From Mycobacterium sp. (GTDB taxonomy: Bacteria > Actinomycetota > Actinomycetes > Mycobacteriales > Mycobacteriaceae), in contig NZ_PKEK01000039.1 of assembly GCF_002863225.1 (NCBI RefSeq), forward strand, positions 124,001 to 188,000: a DNA stretch of 64,000 bases, in the 5' to 3' direction. Of the stretch, positions 25,228 to 33,734 are shown piece after piece (position 1 is the stretch's first letter; every line of letters begins with the position of its first letter). The notes below the pieces were generated by a model, which worked only from the letters and a program-made list of their open reading frames with translations, was not told the DNA's origin and did no database searches. The translations under genes and the position numbers were made by a program.

Positions 25228-25551
25228 TTAGGAGTGGTCGCGATGGTGGCTACCGGACTTGGCCAACCCGCGGGCGACCATATAGCCGATGGTCAGCCAG
25301 GTGATGTAGCGCAGAGCCTCGGCCGCACCGAACGGGTCAGGGCTGCCCTGATCATTACCGCCGACGATGAAGGCGGTGACCATCACTGCGGTGACCGCGC
25401 CGATGTAGAGGATCAGCTCGGTGGTCTTGAACGAAGCCTTTGTCTCACGGCCACAGTTGGATTCGACGTTGTGACCCCTCGCCGAGGCGGCGCCGTTTCC
25501 GACGGGGGCATCGGTGCGGGGTGTTGCTACTGGTGTGCTGCTGGTAGTCAT
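25228..25551 (-). CDS. Two-TM membrane protein, 107 aa
   Basis: A polar, Ser/Thr-rich N-terminus of about 40 residues, then helices LILYIGAVTAVMVTAFIVGG and ITWLTIGYMVARGLAKSG, and a His-rich tail. The start follows AAGGAGT. Its leader contains a 22-nt palindrome. Similar proteins are common in mycobacteria but I cannot name a function. Confidence 0.7.
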   Translation of the reverse strand: MTTSSTPVATPRTDAPVGNGAASARGHNVESNCGRETKASFKTTELILYIGAVTAVMVTAFIVGGNDQGSPDPFGAAEALRYITWLTIGYMVARGLAKSGSHHRDHS

Positions 25552-25566
25552 TGGTACTCCTTCTAG

Positions 25567-25588
25567 ACGGCTGACTGATGTCAGCCGT
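25567..25588 (-). promoter_or_regulatory. 22-nt palindrome upstream of the 107-aa gene
   Basis: ACGGCTGAC, TGAT, GTCAGCCGT: a perfect 9-bp inverted repeat with a 4-nt loop, 15 bases upstream of the start codon on the minus strand. Could be an operator or a 5' leader hairpin close to the ribosome site. The rest of 25552-25903 holds only the SigF-like promoter for the next gene. Confidence 0.5.
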
Positions 25589-25867
25589 GAGTTATTGCGC
25601 GCCCGGTCGAACGTGAACGGTCGCGTAGCCGGTGAGTGGCGGTCTCCCGGCGCGGATTGTTTTCGGCACGGAATCGTTTGGCCCGTGCCCGGTTTACGAG
25701 CTCAGGGCGCTCTGAGCGCGCTCCGTGGGTGTTGAGTAATTCAGTATGTCCGTGGCTCGAGCGATTGCTCACCGGATTCGACTCCTCCGGCCCGGACTCG
25801 GCGTTGTCTGCCGCGTCTCCAGTCTACGCGAGAAGCCTCCGTGGCGTATTTGCCCTGCTTCCAAACG

Positions 25868-25893
25868 GTTTCCTGGCGGCGCGGCCGGGGTAC
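25868..25893 (+). promoter_or_regulatory. SigF-type promoter for the FAD-Rieske gene
   Basis: GTTT (25868-25871), 16-nt spacer, GGGTAC (25888-25893). The predicted transcription start falls within a few bases of the ATG at 25904, so the message may be almost leaderless. Confidence 0.6.
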
Positions 25894-25903
25894 CACCTTT
25901 CAA

Positions 25904-27416
25904 ATGACATCCCTATGGCTAAGTGACCGACCCGAACAGCCACGGGCTGCAACTGTGATTGACGACGCTGACCGGCGTGCCGATGTCATCGTGGTCGGCG
26001 CCGGGATCACCGGTTTGATGACTGCGGTGCTGCTGGCACGGGCCGGCAAAGATGTGGTGGTGCTGGAAGCCCGCACGGTCGGCGCCTGCACAACGGGAAA
26101 CACCACGGCGAAGATCAGTCTGCTTCAAGGAAGCCACCTTTCGAAGATTCTACCCAAACACGGCGAGAGGGTCTCTCGCGCGTATCTGGACGGCAACCGC
26201 GAAGGCCAGAGTTGGGTAGTGAATTACTGCGCTTCGCACGACATAGCCGTGCAGCATGAAGACGCCTACACCTACGCGCAGTCCGGCGACGGCGTCGCGT
26301 CTGCCCTCGCCGAATACGAGGCGTGCCGGGCGGTCGGCCTACCCGCGACGTGGGAGGACGACGCCGACGTGCCATTCCCGTATCACGGCGGCGTCCGGTT
26401 GGCCGACCAGGCGCAGTTCGATCCGATCTCCTTCTTGGACGCGTTGGCCGTCGAATTCCTCGGCCACGGCGGGCGGTTGATCGAGCACACCCGCGTGCGC
26501 GGGGTGTCCGGCCACGGAAGAAATTTGCGCGTTCAGGTCAACGACGCTGCCGAGCGGGAGACGGAATTCACCACTGGGCAACTGGTTCTGGCCACGGGCA
26601 TTCCGATTCTCGATCGTGGTGGCTACTTTGCCCGGCTCAAGCCGAGCCGGTCCTACTGCTTAGCTTTCAAGGTGCCCGGTGACATCACTCGGCCCATGAT
26701 GATTTCCACCGATTCGCCCTCGCGTTCGGTCCGGTACGCACCTGTTGCGGACGGAGAGCGATTGATCGTCGGGGGTGCGGGCCACACCGTAGGCCGCGAG
26801 AAGAGCCCGTCGAAGGCCCTCGCGGAGCTGTCGGGTTGGACTCGCAAGTACTACCCGGGTGCTGAGCAGACGCATTTCTGGTCTGCGCAGGATTACACGC
26901 CGATCGACGACTTGCCTTATGTCGGGCCCATCTTGCCGGGCAGCGAAAGCATTTTGTTTGCAACAGGTTTCAGCAAATGGGGAATGACGAACGGCCCCGC
27001 CGCAGCGTTGGCGCTGTCAAGTCGCATATTGGGCGGACGGATGGATTGGTCGAGTGCTTTCGCCAGCTGGAGTACACACGAACTTTCCGGCCTGCGAACG
27101 GCGCTGCAGTCGAATCTCCAGGGTCGGATTCAACTTGACCAAGGGCTGGATCACCCCGTCGACTCGGACCGGCCATCGCACCCCCGGTGAGGACGAGGGT
27201 GGTGTGGTCAGCGGTCCCCCTTGGCATCTCGAAGCCAGATGTCGGGTAGCGGGCATCGAGCACCGCATCTCACCGGTGTGCCCGCACCTGGGTGGAATCG
27301 TGAACTGGAACGACGCCGACGAAGCCTGGGAATGTCCTCTGCACGGGTCACGTTTCGCCCCGGATGGCACCCTGCTCGAGGGCCCGGCCACGCGCGACCT
27401 CACCGCTTCACGCTGA
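25904..27416 (+). pseudogene. FAD-dependent oxidoreductase with C-terminal Rieske domain, split by a frameshift
   Basis: The first frame (25904-27190) is a DAO-type flavoprotein: dinucleotide motif VIVVGAGITGLMTAVLLARAG, TTGNTTAKIS, and the C-terminal ATGFSKWGMTNGPAAA. The expected Rieske domain follows in the next frame (VGFNLTKGWITP, then CPHLGGIVNWND and CPLHGSRFAPDG with both Cys/His pairs), ending at 27416. The shift lies near 27115-27123, exactly between the two domains. In intact relatives the two are one polypeptide of about 510 aa. Unless ribosomes shift or the base is a sequencing error, the protein loses its iron-sulphur domain. A GAF-ANTAR gene begins 22 bases later. Confidence 0.8.
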
Positions 27417-27438
27417 AACGGGAAGTTGCGACGACATC

Positions 27439-28149
27439 GTGGCCACCATTGAAGACGAGCTCTTCGAAGCGATGGGCGAGCGGCGCGGAGCCGCGGCTGC
27501 CGATGAGCTGTGTGCGGCTTGTGTGAAGCTCCTGGAAATCGACGCCGCGGCAATCTCGCTGGTCTTCGAAGGTGCCAACATCGGCACGCTGGGCGCGAGC
27601 GGGTCGGCCGCGCGACGGTATGACGAGGAGCAGTTCACGCACGGCGAGGGCCCCTGTCTCGACGCGGTGGCCCGCCGCGCACCTGTCGCGGTGACCGATC
27701 TGGCCGATCCTGCCGAGAACCGTTGGCCGGCGTACGGGCCGGCGATGCTGGCGCACCAGATTCGCGCCGTGTACGCAATGCCGATCGCCGTAGCCGGTGA
27801 GTACGTGGGCGCTCTCGACCTCTACCATTCAGAACCCGCAGCATTGACTGTCGAGCAGGTGGCTGGTTTGGTGGAAGCAGCCGAGCTCGCACAGATACCG
27901 ATTCTGGATCTGCTGGATCAGGACTTCGATCAGGCAGCCGCCTCACCCGGCAGCGACGCCTGGAACGAGCTCGCAGCGCTGACACGCGCTGAAGTCAGCC
28001 AAGCCACGGGAATGCTCATGGCTCAACTGGATATCTCCGCACCCGTCGCCCTTGTCCGGCTACGGGCACACGCCTACACCGTCGGCCGCAGCGCCACTGA
28101 GGTCGCCCGCGACATCTTGCACAACGGCCTGCGATTGGACCCCAACTGA
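27439..28149 (+). CDS. GAF-ANTAR regulator 1
   Basis: 236 aa. GAF-like sensing domain at about 10-155 (FTHGEGPCLDAVARRAPVAV is the typical GEGPCxD segment) and a C-terminal ANTAR RNA-binding domain (about 180-235: LTRAEVSQATGMLMAQLDIS, then ALVRLRAHAYTVGRSATEVA). ANTAR proteins bind paired hexanucleotide RNA hairpins and act as antiterminators. The GTG at 27439 is the only reasonable start. It follows the Rieske frame closely and may share its SigF-type transcript, with a second GAF-ANTAR gene 70 bases downstream. Confidence 0.9.
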   Translation: MATIEDELFEAMGERRGAAAADELCAACVKLLEIDAAAISLVFEGANIGTLGASGSAARRYDEEQFTHGEGPCLDAVARRAPVAVTDLADPAENRWPAYGPAMLAHQIRAVYAMPIAVAGEYVGALDLYHSEPAALTVEQVAGLVEAAELAQIPILDLLDQDFDQAAASPGSDAWNELAALTRAEVSQATGMLMAQLDISAPVALVRLRAHAYTVGRSATEVARDILHNGLRLDPN

Positions 28150-28219
28150 TGCATGACAGCAACCGCGCTGCTGTCCCGATCGCCCGAGAAGCCCCGACCG
28201 GCGAAGGAGGGACCCTGTC

Positions 28220-28978
28220 ATGACCGACACCCCACGAGAGACCCGCATTCTCAACGCTGTCGTCTCCCTGGTCGACAGCCTGCTCGACAGTTTCGATGTT
28301 GTGGAGCTGTTGACCGATCTCAGCGAGCGCTGCACGGAGCTCCTCGACGTCGAAGCGGCCGGTCTGCTGTTGGCCGGCACGCGCGAGTATCTCCACCTGA
28401 TGGCGGCAACGTCCGAGAGGTCCCAAGATGTCGAGTTGTTTCAACTCCAGACCGATGAGGGACCTTGCCTGGACTGCTACGCCCACGGGCATCCGGTCTC
28501 AGTGCCCGACCTTGCGGCCGAACAGCAGCGGTGGCCGCGCTTCGTCCCCGCCGCTGTCGACGCCGGGTTTGCATCAGTCCACGCCGTGCCGATGCGCGCG
28601 GCCAGTACGGTGCTGGGCGCCCTGGGACTGTTCGGAACCAGCCCTGGTGAACCAGACGAAGCCGATCTGCTGATAGCTCAAACCCTGGCCCACATCGCCT
28701 CCGTCGCGATCCTGCAGGGGCATCCCCCCACTCCCGCGAGCGTGCAGCCGCAATTGCGCACGGCCTTGACCAGCCGGATCGTGGTTGATCAAGCCAAGGG
28801 ATTCTTGAGTGAGCGACTAGGCCTTCCCGTCGAGGAAGCCTTCACGCTGCTGCGGCACTACGCACGCGCTCAGGGCAACCACCTCACGGAGGTGTCGCGA
28901 CTCCTGATCAGCGATCCGGCGGCGCGTGAACAGATCCTCGACGGAATTCGAAGCGAGCCAGGCACACGGCGCCGATAA
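28220..28978 (+). CDS. GAF-ANTAR regulator 2
   Basis: 252 aa. GAF domain about 15-165 with QTDEGPCLDCYAHGHPVSVPD and a C-terminal ANTAR domain (IVVDQAKGFLSERLGLPVEE, then AFTLLRHYARAQGNHLTEV). The ATG follows AAGGAGGGA. Clearly related to but diverged from the gene directly upstream (different GAF details), so not a recent duplicate. Probably cotranscribed with it. Confidence 0.92.
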   Translation: MTDTPRETRILNAVVSLVDSLLDSFDVVELLTDLSERCTELLDVEAAGLLLAGTREYLHLMAATSERSQDVELFQLQTDEGPCLDCYAHGHPVSVPDLAAEQQRWPRFVPAAVDAGFASVHAVPMRAASTVLGALGLFGTSPGEPDEADLLIAQTLAHIASVAILQGHPPTPASVQPQLRTALTSRIVVDQAKGFLSERLGLPVEEAFTLLRHYARAQGNHLTEVSRLLISDPAAREQILDGIRSEPGTRRR

Positions 28979-29018
28979 CCCTGCGACAGAGAGTCTTTCG
29001 CGATTAGGCGGCGGCGGG

Positions 29019-29378
29019 TCAGCTGCCTCGGCTCTTGGTGTCCGCGCTCCTGCTCAGCCGGGCCCGCAGCGCGTCTATCTCGCGACGTACGCCGCGCCGA
29101 TGAGACGCAACTCGGTCACCGGTCATCCGTGGTGTCCGACCGGCCGCCTCGTCAGCCTCGACTGCGCTCAGCGCTGCGGCCTTGACTCCGGCTATCTCGG
29201 CGTATTCGACACGCTGCTTGCCTTCGGGCGTGTTGCGCTGCGCAGCAAACATTTCCACCGCGGCATCGTTGCGCTGATTCTGGGTTTTCACCTTCGCCAT
29301 CAACTTGGCGACGACGAAGATGATCGCCGCGAAGGCGACTGTGAAAACAGCGATGAAAACAATGGATTCGGTGGGCAT
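29019..29378 (-). CDS. Single-TM membrane protein with charged cytoplasmic helix
   Basis: 119 aa. N-terminal membrane segment SIVFIAVFTVAFAAIIFVVA, then a long charged helical region (KLMAKVKTQNQRNDAAVEMF and AGVKAAALSAVEADEAAGRT) and an Arg-rich end. A possible coiled coil at about residues 25-110. The ATG at 29378 was chosen because it directly precedes the membrane segment. No family recognised. Confidence 0.65.
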   Translation of the reverse strand: MPTESIVFIAVFTVAFAAIIFVVAKLMAKVKTQNQRNDAAVEMFAAQRNTPEGKQRVEYAEIAGVKAAALSAVEADEAAGRTPRMTGDRVASHRRGVRREIDALRARLSRSADTKSRGS

Positions 29379-29898
29379 TGTGGTCCTCAAGTCTGATCGA
29401 GTGAAGTTGAGTGCTGGGCCGTGGCACGCCAAATACACGCCAATCGTGTTTGATCGGACGGTAGTCGGACGCGGACCATGCCTGCAAGGCATAGCAGCGT
29501 CGGAACAAGGGATTTGGCGTTGGAGCCTTGCCTGTCCACAGAGAGTGGTCGGCGGCTTCGAAAAGGCTGGAAACTCAACCACTGCCGAGTCTACGCGACC
29601 CACCGTGGCAGCCCCGTTAGATCAGCGATCAGCCAACTGTGATCCGGCGTACGGCCAGTTTGCCCGCCCTTGTTTCGGGTATTCGCCTGCCACGCGTTGA
29701 ACACCAGCGTGCCTCTCTTCGCTTGTCCCCAGTGAGGCCGAGCGCACCTCCGGAACTGGATCGTTGAGGCTTCGGTCCGCATCCACCGGACGACGGCGAG
29801 CGTGGATGCTCTGTCTCACAGGTGGATTCGGCCAGGGACGTCGACGCCCTTACGGCGATGTGGCTTGTGGAAGAGTTGGCGAGTCTGCCCGGTAATCA
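29379..29898. other. Gene-free stretch
   Basis: About 520 bases between the divergent 119-aa membrane protein and the ANTAR-only gene. Short frames on both strands have poor codon bias and no ribosome sites. I see no repeat, tRNA or hairpin of note. The SigF-like promoter of the ANTAR gene begins at its right edge. Confidence 0.5.
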
Positions 29899-29923
29899 GT
29901 TGATTTGCTTGGCTTTTGGGTAT
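29899..29923 (+). promoter_or_regulatory. SigF-type promoter for the ANTAR-only gene
   Basis: GTTG (29899-29902), 15-nt spacer, GGGTAT (29918-29923). The transcription start is expected around 29930, so translation from GTG 29934 would be leaderless or nearly so. The upstream ATG at 29922 lies inside the -10 and is unlikely. Confidence 0.6.
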
Positions 29924-29933
29924 GGAGGATGCG

Positions 29934-30293
29934 GTGAGCGACCTGACAATTTCCGGCGAGGCCCCGACCAATCTGGCCGAGGGTCTGAATGCGCATCGAG
30001 ACCGCGAAGTAGCCGTCGGTGTGCTGATGGGTCTGCGCGGCTGTTCGGTGGACGAAGCAACAAGCGAGATATCCGGCGCGGCAGAAGAAATGCGGATCAA
30101 CGAACGAGAGCTCGGCTGCGCGCTGGTCGGTCTTGCCAGTGGTAACGACGCGTCGCCGTATTACGCGGCCGTCGCACACCGCTGGCGACACCTGCTGGCG
30201 TTGCGGGAACGGGAGAAGAGCCGAGTCTCCGCCAAGTCGCGGCAGCCACTTCGAGTGCGTTATGGGCCTGAAAACCAATCGGTCGTTTGCTGA
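29934..30293 (+). CDS. ANTAR-domain protein without GAF domain
   Basis: 119 aa. The ANTAR domain occupies about residues 22-78 (HRDREVAVGVLMGLRGCS, VDEATSEISGAAEEMRI, ERELGCALVGLAS), followed by a basic tail. There is no sensing domain, so it may be regulated by level or partner rather than by ligand. The GTG at 29934 follows GGAGG by five bases and fits the promoter position. It converges on the transaldolase gene. Confidence 0.8.
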   Translation: MSDLTISGEAPTNLAEGLNAHRDREVAVGVLMGLRGCSVDEATSEISGAAEEMRINERELGCALVGLASGNDASPYYAAVAHRWRHLLALREREKSRVSAKSRQPLRVRYGPENQSVVC

Positions 30294-30321
30294 CCTGTCA
30301 CCAATCCCGTTGATGCATAGA

Positions 30322-31440
30322 CTATTCCGGCGCTTTCTCGAGCTGCTTCTTGGTGGCGTCCAGCAGCTTCGACCAGGCATCTTTGAACTTTTCGACGCCC
30401 TCGTTCTCCAACGTCAAAAACACATCACGCACGTCGATCCCGATCGCTTCCAGGGAGTCGAATACGTTCTGGGCCGCTTCAGAAGTCCCGCTGACGGTGT
30501 CGCCGGTGATGGCCCCGTGGTCGGCGACCGCATCGAGCGTGGCCTCCGGCATGGTGTTCACGGTGTGCGGCGCCACGAGTTCGGTCACGTAGAGGGTGTC
30601 TGAGTAGTCCGGATTCTTGACCCCTGTCGACGCCCACAGTGGGCGTTGCACCCGTGCCCCGTCAGCCTCGAGCGCAGCGTAACGGTCGCCGCCTTCAAAG
30701 ACCTCTTGATATGCGGCGTAGGCCAACTGGGCGTTCGCCACCCCCGCGCGTCCGCGCAGCGCGGCAGCTTCGTCGGTCCCTATTTCGTCGAGACGCCGGT
30801 CGATTTCGGTGTCCACGCGTGAAACGAAGAACGACGCAACGGAATGGATCGTGGACAGGTCGTGTCCGGCGGCCTTCGCGGCCTCCAACCCATCGAGGTA
30901 GGCGTCCATCACCAGCCGGTGTCGCTCGACGGAGAAGATGAGCGTCACATTGACGCAGATCCCTTGACCGATCACGTCGCCGATGGCCGGCAGGCCCTCT
31001 TCCATCGCCGGAATCTTGATGAAGAGGTTTGGCCGGTCGACAATCTTCCACAGCTCGACAGCCTGGGCGATCGTCTTGTCAGCGTCGTGCGCCAAACCGG
31101 GATCAACCTCGATGGACACTCTGCCGTCCACACCGTCCGACGCCTCCCACTGCGGCGTGAGCAGATCGCACGCTGCGCGTACGTCGTCAGTGGTCACGGC
31201 GCGGATCGTGGACTCCACATCCGTGTCTCGCTCTGCCAGTTCGGCGATCTGAGCATCGTAGGCGTGGCCCTGGGACAGGGCCGCCTGAAAGATCGAAGGA
31301 TTGGTGGTGACGCCCACCACGGTTTTCGTGTCGATCAAGTCTTGGAGGTTGCCGGACTCCAGCCGGTCCCGCGACAGGTCGTCCAGCCATACCGATACCC
31401 CTGCTGCGGACAGAGCGGCGAGGTTGGGGTTCTGAGTCAT
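30322..31440 (-). CDS. tal: Transaldolase
   Basis: 372 aa, the length of the actinobacterial class of transaldolases, transferring dihydroxyacetone units in the pentose phosphate pathway. Features: [30 protein letters not shown], Schiff-base Lys in [15 protein letters not shown], and [14 protein letters not shown]. Start ATG 31440 follows CAGGAG. Here it stands alone among stress genes, away from tkt and zwf, which suggests an isozyme for NADPH or carbon supply under stress. No SigF-type promoter was found upstream. Confidence 0.95.
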   Translation of the reverse strand: MTQNPNLAALSAAGVSVWLDDLSRDRLESGNLQDLIDTKTVVGVTTNPSIFQAALSQGHAYDAQIAELAERDTDVESTIRAVTTDDVRAACDLLTPQWEASDGVDGRVSIEVDPGLAHDADKTIAQAVELWKIVDRPNLFIKIPAMEEGLPAIGDVIGQGICVNVTLIFSVERHRLVMDAYLDGLEAAKAAGHDLSTIHSVASFFVSRVDTEIDRRLDEIGTDEAAALRGRAGVANAQLAYAAYQEVFEGGDRYAALEADGARVQRPLWASTGVKNPDYSDTLYVTELVAPHTVNTMPEATLDAVADHGAITGDTVSGTSEAAQNVFDSLEAIGIDVRDVFLTLENEGVEKFKDAWSKLLDATKKQLEKAPE

Positions 31441-31723
31441 CAGTCGTGCTCCTGAATTTCGCGACCCGACCCGTAGGACAGCAATCGATTGTGAGTCCAC
31501 GGTGGTCCGGTCAAATGAGACGGCGCCAGCCGCATGAGTGCGGCGGCTTCGACGAACAAACGCTACGAGTCGAACGGCTGCTGTAGCAGGGTGTACACCA
31601 CTTCGGGTGGCCTGAAACCGCTTCACCGAATGTCACGTCCGACGCAGCTGTGCGTGTGCCTCATCCGCTAAGCGCAACGCTTACTGGCTGCGACGAATGT
31701 CTCTGTGTCGAGCCGAAAATGAA
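31441..31723. other. Gene-free stretch upstream of tal
   Basis: Together with the terminator this leaves about 335 bases without a gene. It contains the presumed tal promoter and leader; I could not recognise a specific promoter, repeat or small gene. Confidence 0.5.
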
Positions 31724-31759
31724 GCAGCCCCCGCCGGAGTAAACGCCGGCGAGGGCTGC
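31724..31759 (-). terminator. Hairpin terminator of the WGxxGxxG-anchored protein gene
   Basis: GCAGCCC (31724-31730) pairs with GGGCTGC (31753-31759) and CGCCGG with CCGGCG inside it, with an 8-nt loop. It lies 18 bases past the stop codon and runs into TTCATTTTC on the minus strand. Confidence 0.75.
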
Positions 31760-31776
31760 AAAGACAAGGTCGGGTA

Positions 31777-32049
31777 TCAGCCGCGGCCACGGGCTCCCGC
31801 GGGTCCTGCATCGACGACGGCGTCAGTCGTGTTGCGGCGTTTCAGTCCAGCCAGCCCAAACAACCCGAGCAGGCCGAACATGCCCCACTTGCCGTTGTCG
31901 TCGCTGTGGGTCTCACCAGTGCTGTTGTCGGCCAACGTGATTGACGACGGCGAGGGTGCAGTTGCACTGTCGGTTGCGGCGCTGGCGACGCCCGCACCGC
32001 CGAACAGCAGTGCTCCGGTGGCTGAGATTACTGCGATGGTCCTGTGCAT
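31777..32049 (-). CDS. Secreted WGxxGxxG-type membrane-anchored small protein
   Basis: 90 aa. Signal peptide MHRTIAVISATGALLFGGAG with cleavage near ASAA, a Ser/Thr/Asp-rich middle, then the glycine-patterned hydrophobic anchor KWGMFGLLGLFGLAGLKRR. This is the arrangement of WGxxGxxG-anchored proteins found in several bacteria, which are processed or retained at the membrane like other C-terminal sorting signals. The middle domain has no known fold. A SigF-type promoter precedes it. Confidence 0.8.
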   Translation of the reverse strand: MHRTIAVISATGALLFGGAGVASAATDSATAPSPSSITLADNSTGETHSDDNGKWGMFGLLGLFGLAGLKRRNTTDAVVDAGPAGARGRG

Positions 32050-32168
32050 GATTACTCCTGTTTCAGCGCAAGGCGCTGGATCAATGGTGAAGAATGAAAT
32101 CCGCGGACCAGTTTGTTCTAGCTCCAACGAAGCGACGCACTCAGAGAAGTTCAGCGCGTCGAATGGTT

Positions 32169-32193
32169 GTACCCAATGGGCCTGTGCCTAAAC
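32169..32193 (-). promoter_or_regulatory. SigF-type promoter for the WGxxGxxG protein
   Basis: Minus strand GTTT (32193-32190), 15-nt spacer, GGGTAC (32174-32169). The predicted leader is about 110 bases. The remaining gene-free bases up to 32431 are less GC-rich and presumably hold the promoter of the GAF-ANTAR gene, not recognisable to me. Confidence 0.6.
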
Positions 32194-32431
32194 GTTTCCC
32201 CCCATCGGTCCGGCGGCTATATGGAACCGTGGACTGCGGGATCAGCAATGGATTCCCGCTGTCATCAAGCCCCATCCACTGTCTAATTAGCTCCGAACAA
32301 CTTTTATCGAGGAAACCTTGAAAGCAACGCATCCGAGGCGTTTTCTTGAGGAGCCGCCAAACCGTCCGGCCCGGTTCGTAGTAGCGAGCGCCCACAGCAC
32401 GCGATGGCGCACCTAATGAGGAGTATCAGCA

Positions 32432-33265
32432 GTGACTGAGTTCGACGCCCAAGCTGAGCGCCAGCCACCTCGGGAGGCTGAGCTGAATGCCGAGCAGGTG
32501 GCTTCCGACGATGTCGATCTGGCGACGGGCTTGCAGGGGATTTCGGCGATCGTCGCCACCGGGCGAAGCCTGGAGCAGGTCTTGGGCGAGGTCGCGATGT
32601 TCGCCGCGCTGGCTATCCCCGACGCGCAGGAGACCGGTGTCGGTGTGACGGTGATCAAACCGGTCGGCACCACGATGGGTGTCCAAACGTGGGCGGCGAC
32701 CTCGGCGGTCGTGCACGAGATCGACGTCATGCAGTACGAATTGCTCAACGAGGGGCCGTGTATCCACTGCATGCAAACCCGGCGAGCGGTGGTGAGCGGC
32801 TCGTTGGGTGCCGACGACCGGTGGCCGCGGTTCGGCGCCAGGGTGGCCCGCCTGGGAGTCGCGTCAGCGCTGGCCTTGCCACTGCTAATTCACGAGCAAG
32901 TAGTCGGCTCCATCAACGTGTATGCCCGCGGCAAAGATGCCTTCGGTGAGCATGCGGTGCGACTGGGCACGGCTTTCGCTGGGCCGGCTGCCGTGTCGGC
33001 GTACAACACCCAGTTGCTGATGGCAGCACAAGAACGAGCCGAGAACCTCCAGCGCGCGTTGGTCAGCCGGAAAACGATCGATCAGGCGATCGGCATCGTT
33101 CGGGGCCGCACCGGGCTCAACGAGGATGAGGCGTTCAACCGGCTCAAGCGCATCAGCCAGAACGAGAACACCAAACTCGCCGAAGTGGCGGAGAGGATCG
33201 TCGAAGAGACGGTGCGACGGGCTCGAAGTCGGCACAGCGGCCCGGGCGAGCGCCCGGAGCACTGA
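32432..33265 (+). CDS. GAF-ANTAR regulator 3
   Basis: 277 aa. GAF domain about 45-190 (LLNEGPCIHCMQTRRAVVSG, LGVASALALPLLI, VVGSINVYARGKDAF) and ANTAR domain about 205-265 (ALVSRKTIDQAIGIVRGRTG, FNRLKRISQNENTKLAEVAE). The GTG start follows AATGAGGAG. It has a same-length paralogue at 50882-51715 with long identical blocks, so the two are products of a duplication within this window. Confidence 0.92.
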   Translation: MTEFDAQAERQPPREAELNAEQVASDDVDLATGLQGISAIVATGRSLEQVLGEVAMFAALAIPDAQETGVGVTVIKPVGTTMGVQTWAATSAVVHEIDVMQYELLNEGPCIHCMQTRRAVVSGSLGADDRWPRFGARVARLGVASALALPLLIHEQVVGSINVYARGKDAFGEHAVRLGTAFAGPAAVSAYNTQLLMAAQERAENLQRALVSRKTIDQAIGIVRGRTGLNEDEAFNRLKRISQNENTKLAEVAERIVEETVRRARSRHSGPGERPEH

Positions 33266-33292
33266 GAGTTACCGCGGGAGCGACGAAGCGCC

Positions 33293-33682
33293 TCAGGAGC
33301 TGGTGGCTTTCCGCTCGTGCATGAACGCGGCGGTGTCGTAGTAGGTGCGGAATGCGTTGATGGTGTCGCCGTTCGACTCGAGGACGCTCACACCGTCGTA
33401 ACTGAAAGCGGTGCCATCTCGAAGCGTTCCCTTTGATGTCCACTCGAGGAACGCGATGTCGTCTCCGTCGACCCGGTGTCGGAACGACGCTTCGATGTCG
33501 TCGAACACGGCGCGGTACTGCTCCCAGAACGCCCGGGCTCCGTCCTTGCCTTCCTCACCACGGGGCATCCCCACCTTGTCGAGCGTGGCGTCGTCCGCGA
33601 AAAGCTCGACGAGTGCATCAACCTCGCGCCGGTGATGCAACTCGTCGAGCGCGGCCACAAACTGCTGCGTCATATCCTTCAT
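33293..33682 (-). CDS. SnoaL/NTF2-like protein
   Basis: 129 aa single cone-shaped domain: FVAALDELHHRREVDALVELFADDA, HRVDGDDIAFLEWTSKGT and FRTYYDTAAFM. Such proteins serve as small isomerases, hydrolases or ligand binders; the activity is not predictable here. A SigF-like promoter lies so close (GGGTAT ends about 11 bases upstream) that the message may be nearly leaderless. Confidence 0.85.
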   Translation of the reverse strand: MKDMTQQFVAALDELHHRREVDALVELFADDATLDKVGMPRGEEGKDGARAFWEQYRAVFDDIEASFRHRVDGDDIAFLEWTSKGTLRDGTAFSYDGVSVLESNGDTINAFRTYYDTAAFMHERKATSS

Positions 33683-33692
33683 GGCTTCATGG

Positions 33693-33717
33693 ATACCCCG
33701 GCTCGCGGAGATGACAC
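33693..33717 (-). promoter_or_regulatory. Candidate SigF promoter for the SnoaL-like gene
   Basis: Minus strand GTGT (33717-33714), 15-nt spacer, GGGTAT (33698-33693). One mismatch in the -35; the start codon is at 33682. Confidence 0.5.
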
Positions 33718-33734
33718 CATCAGCCGGTCCCGAA

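Noticed and set aside
32141..32395. 84-aa minus-strand frame in the region upstream of the WGxxGxxG gene
   Set aside because: It covers the SigF-type promoter of that gene, has no ribosome site and weak codon bias.
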